64,000 nt of DNA, taken from the NCBI GenBank assembly GCA_963795665.1, contig CAWCIP010000027.1, positions 124,001-188,000 on the forward strand. Direction: 5' to 3'. This document shows, in pieces, positions 7,575-15,556 of the stretch. Each line of letters begins with the position of its first letter. The first letter of the stretch is position 1. The notes beneath the pieces are model-generated. The model searched no databases. It had not been told where the DNA came from and worked only from the letters and a program-made list of their open reading frames with translations. A program made the position numbers and the translations under genes. This DNA comes from DASUPK01 sp963795665. GTDB lineage: Bacteria > Actinomycetota > Thermoleophilia > Solirubrobacterales > 70-9.

Positions 7575-8857
7575 AGCGCTCCGCCGTGGTCACGGGAGTC
7601 GGCACGGTCGGCGCCCTGGGGATCGGAGTCGAAGCGCTGACACGTTCACTGCGCGAGGGTCCGCCGGCCCCCGTGGCGCTCGACCGGTCGGCCGGATTCC
7701 ACCGCCGGCACGGCGCCCGGACGGCGCTTTCGATCGGCGACGCCGACCTCCGCGCGCTCGTCCCCGCGGCCCAGGCGCGCCGGATGAGCCCGCCCGCGCG
7801 CTTCGCCGTCGCCGCGCTCCGGCTGGCACTCGCCGACGCCGGCCTGGCCGACCTGCCGGTCGGATCCCACGCCGACATGGGCATCGTCGCAGGGACCGCC
7901 TTCGGTCCCGCGTTCGTCACCGAGCAGCTTCTGCGCCAGATCCTGCACCAGGGGCCGGACGCAGCCTCGCCGGCGCTGTTCACCGAGTCGGTCGCGAGCG
8001 CAGCGGCCTCGCAGATGGCTCTGGCGCTGGGCGCCCGCGGCCCCAACCTGGCGATCACCCAGCGCGAGGCGAGCGACCTGGTCGCTCTGGCCGAGGCCAC
8101 CCGTCTGATCGAGACCGGGGCCGCCCCGCGCGTCCTGGTGGCGGTGGTCGACGAGATGATCCCGCTGCTCCACGCCGTCCTCGACCGCTACCGGGCGCTG
8201 GCAACGGCGGCGGACGCGGCTGCAGGGGGAGCGGAGGTCGCCCGGCCCTTCGACCGTCGGCGCAACGGCCTGCTCGCCGCCGAGGGCGCGTGCGTCCTGG
8301 TGCTGGAGTCGGCCGAGCTCGCCGCCGAGCGCAGCGCCCCGTGCTACGCCCGCATCGCCGCCACCGCGCGCGGCTTCGACCCCAGCGCGCCGTCGTGGAA
8401 CTGGGGCGACGGCGGCGCCGAGCTGGCCCGCACTCTCCACCGGGCCCTCGCGCGCGCCGGGCTCGAGCCGCGCTCCGTCGCTCGCGTGGTCTCCGGCGCC
8501 TCGGGCTCGCGCCGGGGCGACCGGCTCGAGGCCGCGGTGCTGCACGGACTCTTCGCAGACGGCGTGCCGCCGCTGTTGGCGCCCAAGGGGAGCACGGGCG
8601 AGTATGGCGGCGCCTTCCTCGCCGCGGCCGTGCTGGTCGCCGCCGATTGCGCCGCGCCGCCGACACGCGGCTTCGGCGAGGTCGACCCCGAGCTCGACAT
8701 CCGTCCCTGGCAGCAGGAGCCGGGCTCGGCCCCCGCACCGCCGCCCCCGACACGGCACACGCTGGTCAGCGCCCTGGCCAGCGGAGGCGCCGCCGCCTGG
8801 GCGGTGCTCGAGCGCGGGAACCGGACCTCCCGGCCGCCGGCGGAGACCCGAGTCTGA
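7571..8857 (+). CDS. Ketosynthase-like chain-length-factor partner with no catalytic triad
   Basis: A 428-residue thiolase-fold protein aligned end to end with the preceding KS, but the three catalytic residues are gone. The Cys position is Glu166 (ITQREASDL), the first His is Gly309 (GASGS where KS has HGTGT) and the second His is Glu344 (KGSTGEYGG where KS has KASIGH). This is the expected pattern of a KS-beta/chain-length factor that dimerises with the active KS and shapes the chain cavity. The start appears to be CTG at 7571, overlapping the KS stop (CTGA) with GGGAGG four bases upstream; GTG at 7586 is the alternative. The partner role is inference from position and motif loss. Confidence 0.75.
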   Translation: MKRSAVVTGVGTVGALGIGVEALTRSLREGPPAPVALDRSAGFHRRHGARTALSIGDADLRALVPAAQARRMSPPARFAVAALRLALADAGLADLPVGSHADMGIVAGTAFGPAFVTEQLLRQILHQGPDAASPALFTESVASAAASQMALALGARGPNLAITQREASDLVALAEATRLIETGAAPRVLVAVVDEMIPLLHAVLDRYRALATAADAAAGGAEVARPFDRRRNGLLAAEGACVLVLESAELAAERSAPCYARIAATARGFDPSAPSWNWGDGGAELARTLHRALARAGLEPRSVARVVSGASGSRRGDRLEAAVLHGLFADGVPPLLAPKGSTGEYGGAFLAAAVLVAADCAAPPTRGFGEVDPELDIRPWQQEPGSAPAPPPPTRHTLVSALASGGAAAWAVLERGNRTSRPPAETRV

Positions 8858-8869
8858 GAGCATGGACCG

Positions 8870-9934
8870 ATGCCCGCCGCCGCCGACGCCACCGACCTCT
8901 TCCTCGCTCTGACCCCGGAGCGCGTGCTCGACGCCGTCGAGGCGGCCGGGCTGGCGGTGCGTCCGCTGTGCTATCCGCTCAACTCGTTCGAGAACCGGGT
9001 CTACGAGGTCGAGCTCACCGACCGCTCGCGGGTGGTCGCCAAGTTCTACCGGCCCGGGCGCTGGAGCTCGGCGCAGATCCTCGAGGAGCACCGCTTCCTC
9101 GCCGAGCTCGATGCGGAGGAGATCCCGGTGTGCGCCGCCCGTCCCTTCCCGGACGGCTCGACGCTGGCGACGATCGACGGCATCCGCTACGCCGTCTTCG
9201 ACCGCCGGGGGGGACGGGCGCCGGACGAGCTGACGCCGGAGACCGCGCGCCGGCTCGGCATGCTCGTCGGGCGTCTCCATGCCGTCGGCGCCCGGCGCCC
9301 CGACGCCGACCGCCTGCCGCTGACCAGCGCGGCCTACCTGCGCACGGACCTCGACTGGCTCGAGCACCGGAGCGTGCTGCCGGCCCGGCTCGCCGGCCGC
9401 TACTCGACCGCGGCGCGCGCCGTCGCGGACGCGTACGACCGGCTCGCCGAAGGAGTCCCGGTCCTGCGCCTGCACGGCGACCTGCACCTGGGCAACGTGC
9501 TCGAGCGCGACGGCCAGCTGCGCCTGCTCGACTTCGACGACTCGATGATCGGTCCGGCGGTCCAGGACCTCTGGCTCGCGCTGCCCGGCCGCGCCGCGGA
9601 GGCCGCAGGGCTCGTCGCGTCGCTCCTGGAGGGCTACGAGGCCTTCCGCCCCTTCGACCGCGCCGAGATGCGCCTGATCGAGCCGTTGCGGGGACTGCGC
9701 ATGGTGCACTACGCGGCGTGGCTCGCCCGCCGCTGGCACGATCCGATCTTCCCCCGCAACTGGCCCCACTTCGGCACCGAGGAGGGGTGGGAGCGCGAGA
9801 CCCTCGATCTCGAGGAGCAGGCAGCGGCCGTGGCCCGCGTCGAGCGCGGCCTGCCGCCGACGCCCGCGCCCGGAGAGGCGGCCGGGGGCGAGGAGCTCAG
9901 CAACGCCGATCTGTTCTGGGACTGGGAAGACTGA
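8870..9934 (+). CDS. srkA: SrkA/RdoA-type stress-response Ser/Thr protein kinase
   Basis: A 354-residue kinase of the aminoglycoside-phosphotransferase fold, close to E. coli SrkA (YihE), which counters stress-induced cell death. Recognisable parts are YPLNSFENRVYEVEL near the N terminus, VAKFYRPGRWS with the ATP lysine, the catalytic loop LHGDLHLGNVL with Asp204, and LLDFDDSMIGPAVQDLWLAL with the metal-binding aspartates. It follows the KS-like gene by only 12 bases and may share its transcript, but it has no obvious link to that pathway. A small zinc-ribbon gene follows. The symbol rests on motif likeness only. Confidence 0.85.
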   Translation: MPAAADATDLFLALTPERVLDAVEAAGLAVRPLCYPLNSFENRVYEVELTDRSRVVAKFYRPGRWSSAQILEEHRFLAELDAEEIPVCAARPFPDGSTLATIDGIRYAVFDRRGGRAPDELTPETARRLGMLVGRLHAVGARRPDADRLPLTSAAYLRTDLDWLEHRSVLPARLAGRYSTAARAVADAYDRLAEGVPVLRLHGDLHLGNVLERDGQLRLLDFDDSMIGPAVQDLWLALPGRAAEAAGLVASLLEGYEAFRPFDRAEMRLIEPLRGLRMVHYAAWLARRWHDPIFPRNWPHFGTEEGWERETLDLEEQAAAVARVERGLPPTPAPGEAAGGEELSNADLFWDWED

Positions 9935-9969
9935 ATGCCCGGGCCCGGACCGCGCTAGGATCACCCGCG

Positions 9970-10203
9970 ATGTCCGACCCTACCCCGCCGCCCCCGGGCT
10001 GGGCTTCCGAGCCTCCCGCGGTCTACGGCCTGGAGCAGCCGGTGCTCTGCCCGGTCTGCCGCGCCGAGGTCGATTCGCTCTACGTCGTCCGCCTCTGGCG
10101 CGCGCGCGTGGCGTTCGTCTCCTCGCTGCCGCGCAGCGGCCGGGTGCTGGTTTGCCCGAAGTGCCGCTCGATCGTCCCCGGCGAGCTCGGCGCGGTGCTC
10201 TGA
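9970..10203 (+). CDS. Small zinc-ribbon protein
   Basis: A 77-residue protein with a proline-rich start (PTPPPPGW) and two CxxC pairs, CPVCRAEV at about residues 28-31 and CPKCRSIV at about 62-65, the spacing of a structural zinc ribbon. There is no signal peptide or membrane segment. Its function is unknown; such proteins often bind nucleic acid or a protein partner. The ATG is 35 bases after the kinase stop. A weak TAGGAT box lies just upstream (9956-9961), so it may have its own promoter. Confidence 0.7.
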   Translation: MSDPTPPPPGWASEPPAVYGLEQPVLCPVCRAEVDSLYVVRLWRARVAFVSSLPRSGRVLVCPKCRSIVPGELGAVL

Positions 10204-10215
10204 CGGCGGACCGGC

Positions 10216-11475
10216 TCAGCGCCGCTCGGAGTCGCGCAGGACGAAGCGAATCTCGAGCGTCGTCTCCATCGCCACCGCAACGCCGTTCCGCGTCCCTGGA
10301 CGGTAGAGCGCGGAGAGCGCGGCGCGACGCGCCGCTTCGTCGAAGCCGTAGCCGCGGCTCGGCCCCTTCGGCGAGACCTCGACGACCTGCCCCCCGGCGT
10401 CCACCCGCACCCTGAGCTCGACCGTCGCCTCCATCCTCCGCACCAGAGCGGCCGGCGGGTACTCGGGGGAGTCGTTCGAGATCAGCTGCGGCGGCTCGAT
10501 CGCGGGTGCCGCCGGCGGCGGCGGCGCGGAGCTCCTCCGCGTGGTGCGGGAACCGGCCGGCGGCGACGCGGGGCCGGCTGGCGGTGACGCCGTGGCGGCG
10601 GCCGGGCCGTCGGCCTCGGGCTGTCCGCCGACGGGCGGAGGCGCTTCCGCCGCGTCGCCGCGTTGGGCGTCCCGGCGCATCGCCGTCTCGAGAGTGCTCT
10701 CGAGCTCCCGGATCCGCCTCTCGTACTCCTCGCGGTGGCTCGCCGAGCGCTCCTCGGCGAGCGCCCGGGTCAGCCGCTCCACTTCCGCGCGCAGCCTCGC
10801 GATCTCCTGGCGCTCGTCCGGGGCTTCGAAGACCTTCGGCGGCACGGCGCCGGACGGCGGTGGAACGGTGTGGCGCAGGAGCAGGAAGGCGACTCCGGCG
10901 ATCGCCGCGCCGGCGAGCACGGCGGCGGCCAGGCGCGCCCGGCGCGCGCGCTGCCGCCGCGCCCCCGAGACCGACTTGCGCGCGTTCTTCTCCTCGTAGA
11001 GGCGGCGGTCCGCGACGGCGAGCACCTCGTCTCCGGTCACGCCGTCCTCCGGTGCAGCAGCGACGCCGATCGAGAACGACACCCGCGGTTCGACCGGCTC
11101 ACCGGTCGCCGGATCCACCCAGCCCTGGTCCGCCAGCGCCGATCGCGCCCGACGCGCGAGCACCAGCGCCTCGTCGACCCCGGCTCCGGGCAGGACGACC
11201 AGGAACTCGTCGCCGCCGTAGCGGATGAGCTGGTCGCCGTCGCGGAAGGCGCCTTTCAGGCGCTCCGCGACGGCGCGCAGCACCGCGTCGCCGACCAGGT
11301 GCCCATGGCGGTCGTTGACCGGCTTGAAGCCGTCGAGGTCGAGCTCGAGCAGCGCGACCGTGCCGTGACGCTCCACCAGCGCCCGCCACTCGTGCTCGAA
11401 GAGCTCGCGCAGGTAACGCCGGTTGAGCGCCCCGGTCAGGTCGTCGAACAGCGCCAGCTCCTCGGCCGCGGCCAT
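10216..11475 (-). CDS. GGDEF diguanylate cyclase fused through a membrane helix to a TonB C-terminal domain
   Basis: A 419-residue protein of unusual layout. Residues 1-165 form a GGDEF domain with an intact active site GGDEF (87-91) and an inhibitory I-site RDGD (78-81), so it should make cyclic di-GMP and be product-inhibited. Residues 182-201 are one transmembrane helix after a basic stretch, so the GGDEF part is cytoplasmic. Then come a coiled coil (about 220-275), a Pro/Ala-rich linker and a TonB-like C-terminal domain (about 325-419: SPEYPPAALVRRMEATVELR, VRVDAGGQV). TonB domains touch outer-membrane receptors in the periplasm. It stands alone, convergent with the zinc-ribbon gene and divergent from the DUF4388 gene. 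Confidence 0.85.
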   Translation of the reverse strand: MAAAEELALFDDLTGALNRRYLRELFEHEWRALVERHGTVALLELDLDGFKPVNDRHGHLVGDAVLRAVAERLKGAFRDGDQLIRYGGDEFLVVLPGAGVDEALVLARRARSALADQGWVDPATGEPVEPRVSFSIGVAAAPEDGVTGDEVLAVADRRLYEEKNARKSVSGARRQRARRARLAAAVLAGAAIAGVAFLLLRHTVPPPSGAVPPKVFEAPDERQEIARLRAEVERLTRALAEERSASHREEYERRIRELESTLETAMRRDAQRGDAAEAPPPVGGQPEADGPAAATASPPAGPASPPAGSRTTRRSSAPPPPAAPAIEPPQLISNDSPEYPPAALVRRMEATVELRVRVDAGGQVVEVSPKGPSRGYGFDEAARRAALSALYRPGTRNGVAVAMETTLEIRFVLRDSERR

Positions 11476-11607
11476 GCGCGTGATTCTTGCATCCGCGATG
11501 CCGGCGCGGGGAGGTCGGCCTCGGCGCCGGGACCGCGGCCCGTCCGGAGCCGGCCGCCTCCGCCCCAGGGTGTCCCGGACGGAGTTCCCTAGTAGAGTCG
11601 GGACCCG

Positions 11608-13104
11608 ATGTCCATCTCAGGAAGCCTGGAAGACGTCGCGGTCGCCGACGTCCTCCAGTTCATCCACCTCGGGAAGCGGACCGGGACGCTCGAGCTCGAG
11701 CGCGAGGGCGAGCGCGCCCGGTTCGGCTTCCACGAAGGGGCGCTGATCAGCGCCCAGGCCCCCGGCGCGCCGCGGCTGGGCGAGCTGCTGCTGCGTTCCG
11801 GACACGTCGGGACCGGCGCCCTGCAGCGCGCGATGGCGGCGCAATCCGGCGCCGGCGCCCGCCGGTCGCTGGGCCAGATCCTGATCGAGGCCGGCGAGCT
11901 CCGGCCCGATGCCCTCCACGAGGTCGTCAAGACCCAGCTCGAGAGCGCGGTCGGGCGGGTGATGAACTGGGAGAGCGGCAGCTTCGACTTCGCCCTCGAC
12001 GAGATCCGCCCGCTCGACGACATCGGCATGGACGCCGGAGAGCTGGCGCCCGGAGACGGCCTGGCGACCAACGTCGTGCTGCTCGAGGCGGCGCGGATCT
12101 TCGACGAGCGCGACCGCCGCGGCGCCGAGAGTCTGGAGGAGGTCGCCGACGAGGCGCTCGAGGGTCTGCTCGACGCCGGGCCCGAGCCGGCGCCGGACGC
12201 CTCGACGGGACCCGAGATCCGGGTATTGAGCCCGGATCGGGAGTTCATCCGCGGCCTGCGCGAGCGGCTGGGGCCGACCGCGAGCCTCCGGCGGGTGGCG
12301 CTGGGAAGGGCGTCCGAGCCCTCCGCCGGGGAGGTCTCCGACCTGGTTCTGGTCGACGCCCGCTCCGGGGCGCTCGACCCGGAGGGGCTGAGCCTGCTGC
12401 GCACCGCGCGCCCCGAGGCGCGCATCGTGGTGCTGGTCGATTCCGACGAGATCCTCCAGCTCGCCTACCGGCACGGCGCCGTGGCCGCGGTCCCCGCCGA
12501 GATCGAAACCGTGCGCGCCTGCCTGGTCAACCTGCTCGAGTCGCCGGCCGGACACGCCGCCGGCCCGCGCCTCGGCCAGCCCGCGCTCACCGAGAGCGGA
12601 GTGCGCCGCCTGCAGCGCGTCTTCGGCGAGCTGCGCAGCGGACTGGCGAGCGCGACGGTGGCGCTCAACCTGATGCAGCTCGTCTCGGAGTCGTTCGAGC
12701 GCGCCATCCTCCTGCTGGTCAAGCGCGACCGCCTGGCCGCGCTGGGCGCCTTCGGGACGGGCGCCGACGGACGACCGCTGGCGCTCGCCGTGCGGCGCGT
12801 CGAGGTCGTGCCGAGCGGACTCCTCGAACGCGCCCTGGCGACGTCGCAGGTCCAGATCGCGCCCTTCGTCCAGGCCGATCTCCCGGGTGCGCTCGCGGCT
12901 TCGCTCGGCGCACCCACGAACGAGCAGGTCGTCGTCTTCCCGGTCTCCGGCACCGAGAAGGTGATCTCCGTGGTCTACGCCGACAACGGCGACAGCGAGA
13001 ACGCGCTGCGCGACGTGGATCTGCTGGAGGTCGCCGCGGCGCAGGTCGGCATCGCCTTCGAGAACGAGCTCCTCCGCCGCCAGCTCGGCCGCACCTCGAG
13101 CTGA
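11608..13104 (+). CDS. DUF4388 (PatA-like) regulatory protein with a receiver-like middle and GAF-like end
   Basis: A 498-residue cytosolic protein. Residues 1-150 are a DUF4388 domain (GSLEDVAVADVLQFIHLGKR, then TGTLEL), common in gliding and predatory bacteria and in Acidobacteriota, usually next to two-component or chemosensory genes. Around 210-310 is a response-regulator-like fold (IRVLSPDREFIRGL, LVLVDARSGALDPEG) in which the phosphorylatable Asp context is altered, so it may not be phosphorylated. The last 160 residues resemble a GAF-like sensor (VVVFPVSGTEKVISVVYADN). It stands divergent to the GGDEF-TonB gene and convergent with the che operon ending in cheR, so a regulatory tie to chemosensing is likely but unproven. 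Confidence 0.7.
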   Translation: MSISGSLEDVAVADVLQFIHLGKRTGTLELEREGERARFGFHEGALISAQAPGAPRLGELLLRSGHVGTGALQRAMAAQSGAGARRSLGQILIEAGELRPDALHEVVKTQLESAVGRVMNWESGSFDFALDEIRPLDDIGMDAGELAPGDGLATNVVLLEAARIFDERDRRGAESLEEVADEALEGLLDAGPEPAPDASTGPEIRVLSPDREFIRGLRERLGPTASLRRVALGRASEPSAGEVSDLVLVDARSGALDPEGLSLLRTARPEARIVVLVDSDEILQLAYRHGAVAAVPAEIETVRACLVNLLESPAGHAAGPRLGQPALTESGVRRLQRVFGELRSGLASATVALNLMQLVSESFERAILLLVKRDRLAALGAFGTGADGRPLALAVRRVEVVPSGLLERALATSQVQIAPFVQADLPGALAASLGAPTNEQVVVFPVSGTEKVISVVYADNGDSENALRDVDLLEVAAAQVGIAFENELLRRQLGRTSS

Positions 13105-13129
13105 CCCGCCCGATCGGGCGCGCCGCTCC

Positions 13130-14509
13130 TCAGCCCTCGCGCAGCGTGGCGAGGCCGTCGCGGGCGCGGCGGAGGACTTCGCCGGGGTCGGGCAGGAGGC
13201 GGCCGTCGAGCAGGGCGAGGCGGCGGCCGCCGCCGCGTTCGAGAGTCGAGATGACTTCACGGTACTGCCGCTCGGCCAGCTCGAGGTGGCCGTCGCGGCG
13301 GAGGCACCCGGCCAGCAGCAGCCGGACCTGGGCCAGGTCCGGCTCGAGGTAGAGCGCGGCGCGAAAGGCGCCCGCCGCCTCGGCCGGGCGGCCCTGATAG
13401 TCGCGGATCAGACCCGAGAGCACGTGCGCCGCCGGCTCGGCGGGATCGTCCGCGAGCGCCGCGGCCGTCTCGCGCTCCGCCTCGTCGAAGCGGTCGGCCT
13501 CGAGGTGGCCGGTGGCCGCGACCAGCCGCTCCACCGGGGTGGGCGCGGCAGGCGCGGCCGGGGGCGCCGGCTCCGGCCGGTGGTCGACCGCCGGACGGGA
13601 GACGGGACGGCTCGCGGCGTCGGTCGCGGCCGGCTTCGCCGGCGGGCGCCGCGCGGTGACCTGCTTGCGCTCGTCCGGCAGCCGGTAGCAGAAGCAGTCG
13701 CCGAGGTCGACCGGCTCGAGACGGTCCTGGATCCGCCACAGCGTCTCCGAGCCGCCCAGGAAGAGCCAGCCGTCGCGCGCCAGCCGGCGCGACGCCTCGT
13801 CCACGACGCGGCGCTGGAGGTCGGCGCGGAAGTAGATGAGGACGTTGCGCAGGAGGATCAGGTCGAAGCGCTCCTCGGGCAGGCGGTAGGGCGGCCGCGC
13901 CAGGTTGATGCGCTGGTAGTGGATGCGCGCGCGCAGCCGCCGGTCGAGCTCCCAGAGCCTGCCGCGCTCCGTGAACCAGCGACCGAGCAGATCCCGGGGC
14001 ACGGCCGCCAGCGCGCGTTCGCCGTAGACCCCGCGCTCGGCTTGAGCCAGCGCCTCGGGGTCGATGTCGGTGGCGACGACCGACCAGTCCCAACCCGCGA
14101 GCGACAACGCCTCGGCGAGCAGCAGCGCCATCGTCGCCGGCTCCTCGCCCGCCGCGCAGGCCGCGCTCCAGACCCGCAGCCGGCGCGTCGTCGAGCGGTT
14201 CCGGACCAGCTCCGGCAGGAGCACGTTCCGGATCTGCTCCCACTGCTGGGAGACGCGAAAGAACGACGACTCCTTGATCGTCAGGAAGCTCGCCAGCAGC
14301 TCCCACTCGCCGCGCAGCTCGCCCGCGGCCAGGGCCGCGACGTAGGCCTCCAGACCGCCGGCGCCGACGGCCTGCGCCCGCCGCTCCGCGGCCTCGCGCA
14401 GGAAGGGGAGCCGGCCCGGGGCGAGCTCGTTGCCCGTTTCGTCGCGGACCAGCGTCTCGAGCCGCCCGAGCGGGTCGACCGGGTCGAGCGGATCGAGCGG
14501 ATCGCTCAT
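13130..14509 (-). CDS. cheR: CheR-type chemoreceptor glutamate methyltransferase with C-terminal TPR repeats
   Basis: Methylates glutamates of chemoreceptors using S-adenosylmethionine. The 459-residue protein has the CheR N-terminal helical domain, the methyltransferase domain (SFFRVSQQWEQIRN, RVWSAACAAGEEPATMALLL, DILRNVLIYF-like RNVLIYFRADLQ) and then a C-terminal extension after a Pro/Ala linker with TPR-like repeats (HVLSGLIRDYQGRPAEAAGA), as in FrzF or WspC-type CheR proteins. The first residues are a DPL repeat (SDPLDPLDPVDPLG) coded by 9-bp tandem repeats. ATG 14509 overlaps the cheB stop. It is the last gene of the che operon. Confidence 0.92.
   Translation of the reverse strand: MSDPLDPLDPVDPLGRLETLVRDETGNELAPGRLPFLREAAERRAQAVGAGGLEAYVAALAAGELRGEWELLASFLTIKESSFFRVSQQWEQIRNVLLPELVRNRSTTRRLRVWSAACAAGEEPATMALLLAEALSLAGWDWSVVATDIDPEALAQAERGVYGERALAAVPRDLLGRWFTERGRLWELDRRLRARIHYQRINLARPPYRLPEERFDLILLRNVLIYFRADLQRRVVDEASRRLARDGWLFLGGSETLWRIQDRLEPVDLGDCFCYRLPDERKQVTARRPPAKPAATDAASRPVSRPAVDHRPEPAPPAAPAAPTPVERLVAATGHLEADRFDEAERETAAALADDPAEPAAHVLSGLIRDYQGRPAEAAGAFRAALYLEPDLAQVRLLLAGCLRRDGHLELAERQYREVISTLERGGGRRLALLDGRLLPDPGEVLRRARDGLATLREG
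14467..14509 (-). repeat. 9-bp tandem repeats at the 5' end of cheR
   Basis: On the minus strand units of the type GATCCGCTC/GACCCGGTC repeat about four times and code for the Asp-Pro-Leu repeats at the CheR N terminus. The unit is a multiple of three, so copy changes keep the frame. Confidence 0.55.
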
Positions 14510-15555
14510 GGCTTGTCCCCGAGCCTGCGCGCCAGCATCTCCCCGATCGCCTGCGGCGGCGCCACGACCTCCGCGCCGCCGGCTTCGAGCGCCGCCTTGG
14601 GCATGCCGTAGACCGCGCTCGACGCTTCGTCCTGGGCAAAGCAGAGGGCGCCGGCGCGCCGCAGCTCCGCCAGCCCCTCCGCGCCGTCGGTGCCCATGCC
14701 GGTCAGGACCACCGCGGCGGTCGCGCGCGCGGCGGTCGCCGCCAGGGAGTGGAACAGCTCGTCGACCGCAGGGCGATGGCCGCGGCGGGTCGGCGTCGCC
14801 GCGTCCAGGGTCAACCGCTCGTCCTTTCCGACCAGAAGGTGCGCACCCGCCGGGGCGATCCGCACGGTGCCCGGCCGCGGCCGCTCGCCTTCGACGGCGA
14901 CGCGCACGTCGAGGCCGAGGGAACCCGCGAGCCAGTCGGCCAAGCCCGCCTCGAAGCCGCGCGCGATGTGCTGCACGACCAGGATCCGCGTCGGCGGCGG
15001 CGCCGGCAGCACCGCCAGCAGGTCGCGCAGCGCCGCGGGCCCGCCAGTGGACGCCCCGAGCGCCAGCCAGCGCAGCTCCCCGGCCCGCGATTCGTCCGCG
15101 ACCCTTCGCGGCCGCGCCGCGACGACCCGCGCATCCGAGGCGGAGCGAACCGGACGCTCCACCGCCGCGGCCGCGCGCAGCACCCGGGGCAGGGTCTCCG
15201 AGAGCTGGCGCCAGCTGTCCGGATCCTCCGGCTTGGGCAGCAGCTCGACCGCTCCGGCGCGCAGCGCCTCGAACGCGGAGCGGACCTCCGACCGGTTGGC
15301 GCGCGAGGTGAGGATCACCGTCGGCACCGGACCGGTCTTCGCCAGGCGCGCGAGGACGCCGAAGCCGTCGAGCTTCGGCATCACGAGATCCAGCAGCAGG
15401 ACGTCGGGGCGCAGGCGCTCGACCGCCTCGACGGCCGCCTCGCCGTCCGCGGCCTCGCCGAGCACCCGGATCTCGGGCGTGCGCGAGAGGAAGCGCCGCA
15501 GCACCGCCCGCACCGACGGCGAGTCGTCGACGATCAGGACCGTGACGGTGCGCAT
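14506..15555 (-). CDS. cheB: CheB chemoreceptor methylesterase/deamidase response regulator
   Basis: Removes methyl groups from chemoreceptors and deamidates them when phosphorylated by CheA. The 349-residue protein has an N-terminal receiver domain (DDSPSV; phosphorylation site Asp56 in LLLDLVMPKLDG) and a C-terminal esterase with the triad Ser169 (GASTGGPAAL), His196 (VVQHIARGF) and Asp289 (GMGTDGAEGL). It ends in an ATGA overlap with cheR and begins one base after the cheA stop region. CheB and CheR side by side give an adaptation module for the two receptors of this operon. Confidence 0.95.
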   Translation of the reverse strand: MRTVTVLIVDDSPSVRAVLRRFLSRTPEIRVLGEAADGEAAVEAVERLRPDVLLLDLVMPKLDGFGVLARLAKTGPVPTVILTSRANRSEVRSAFEALRAGAVELLPKPEDPDSWRQLSETLPRVLRAAAAVERPVRSASDARVVAARPRRVADESRAGELRWLALGASTGGPAALRDLLAVLPAPPPTRILVVQHIARGFEAGLADWLAGSLGLDVRVAVEGERPRPGTVRIAPAGAHLLVGKDERLTLDAATPTRRGHRPAVDELFHSLAATAARATAAVVLTGMGTDGAEGLAELRRAGALCFAQDEASSAVYGMPKAALEAGGAEVVAPPQAIGEMLARRLGDKP

Positions 15556-15556
15556 C

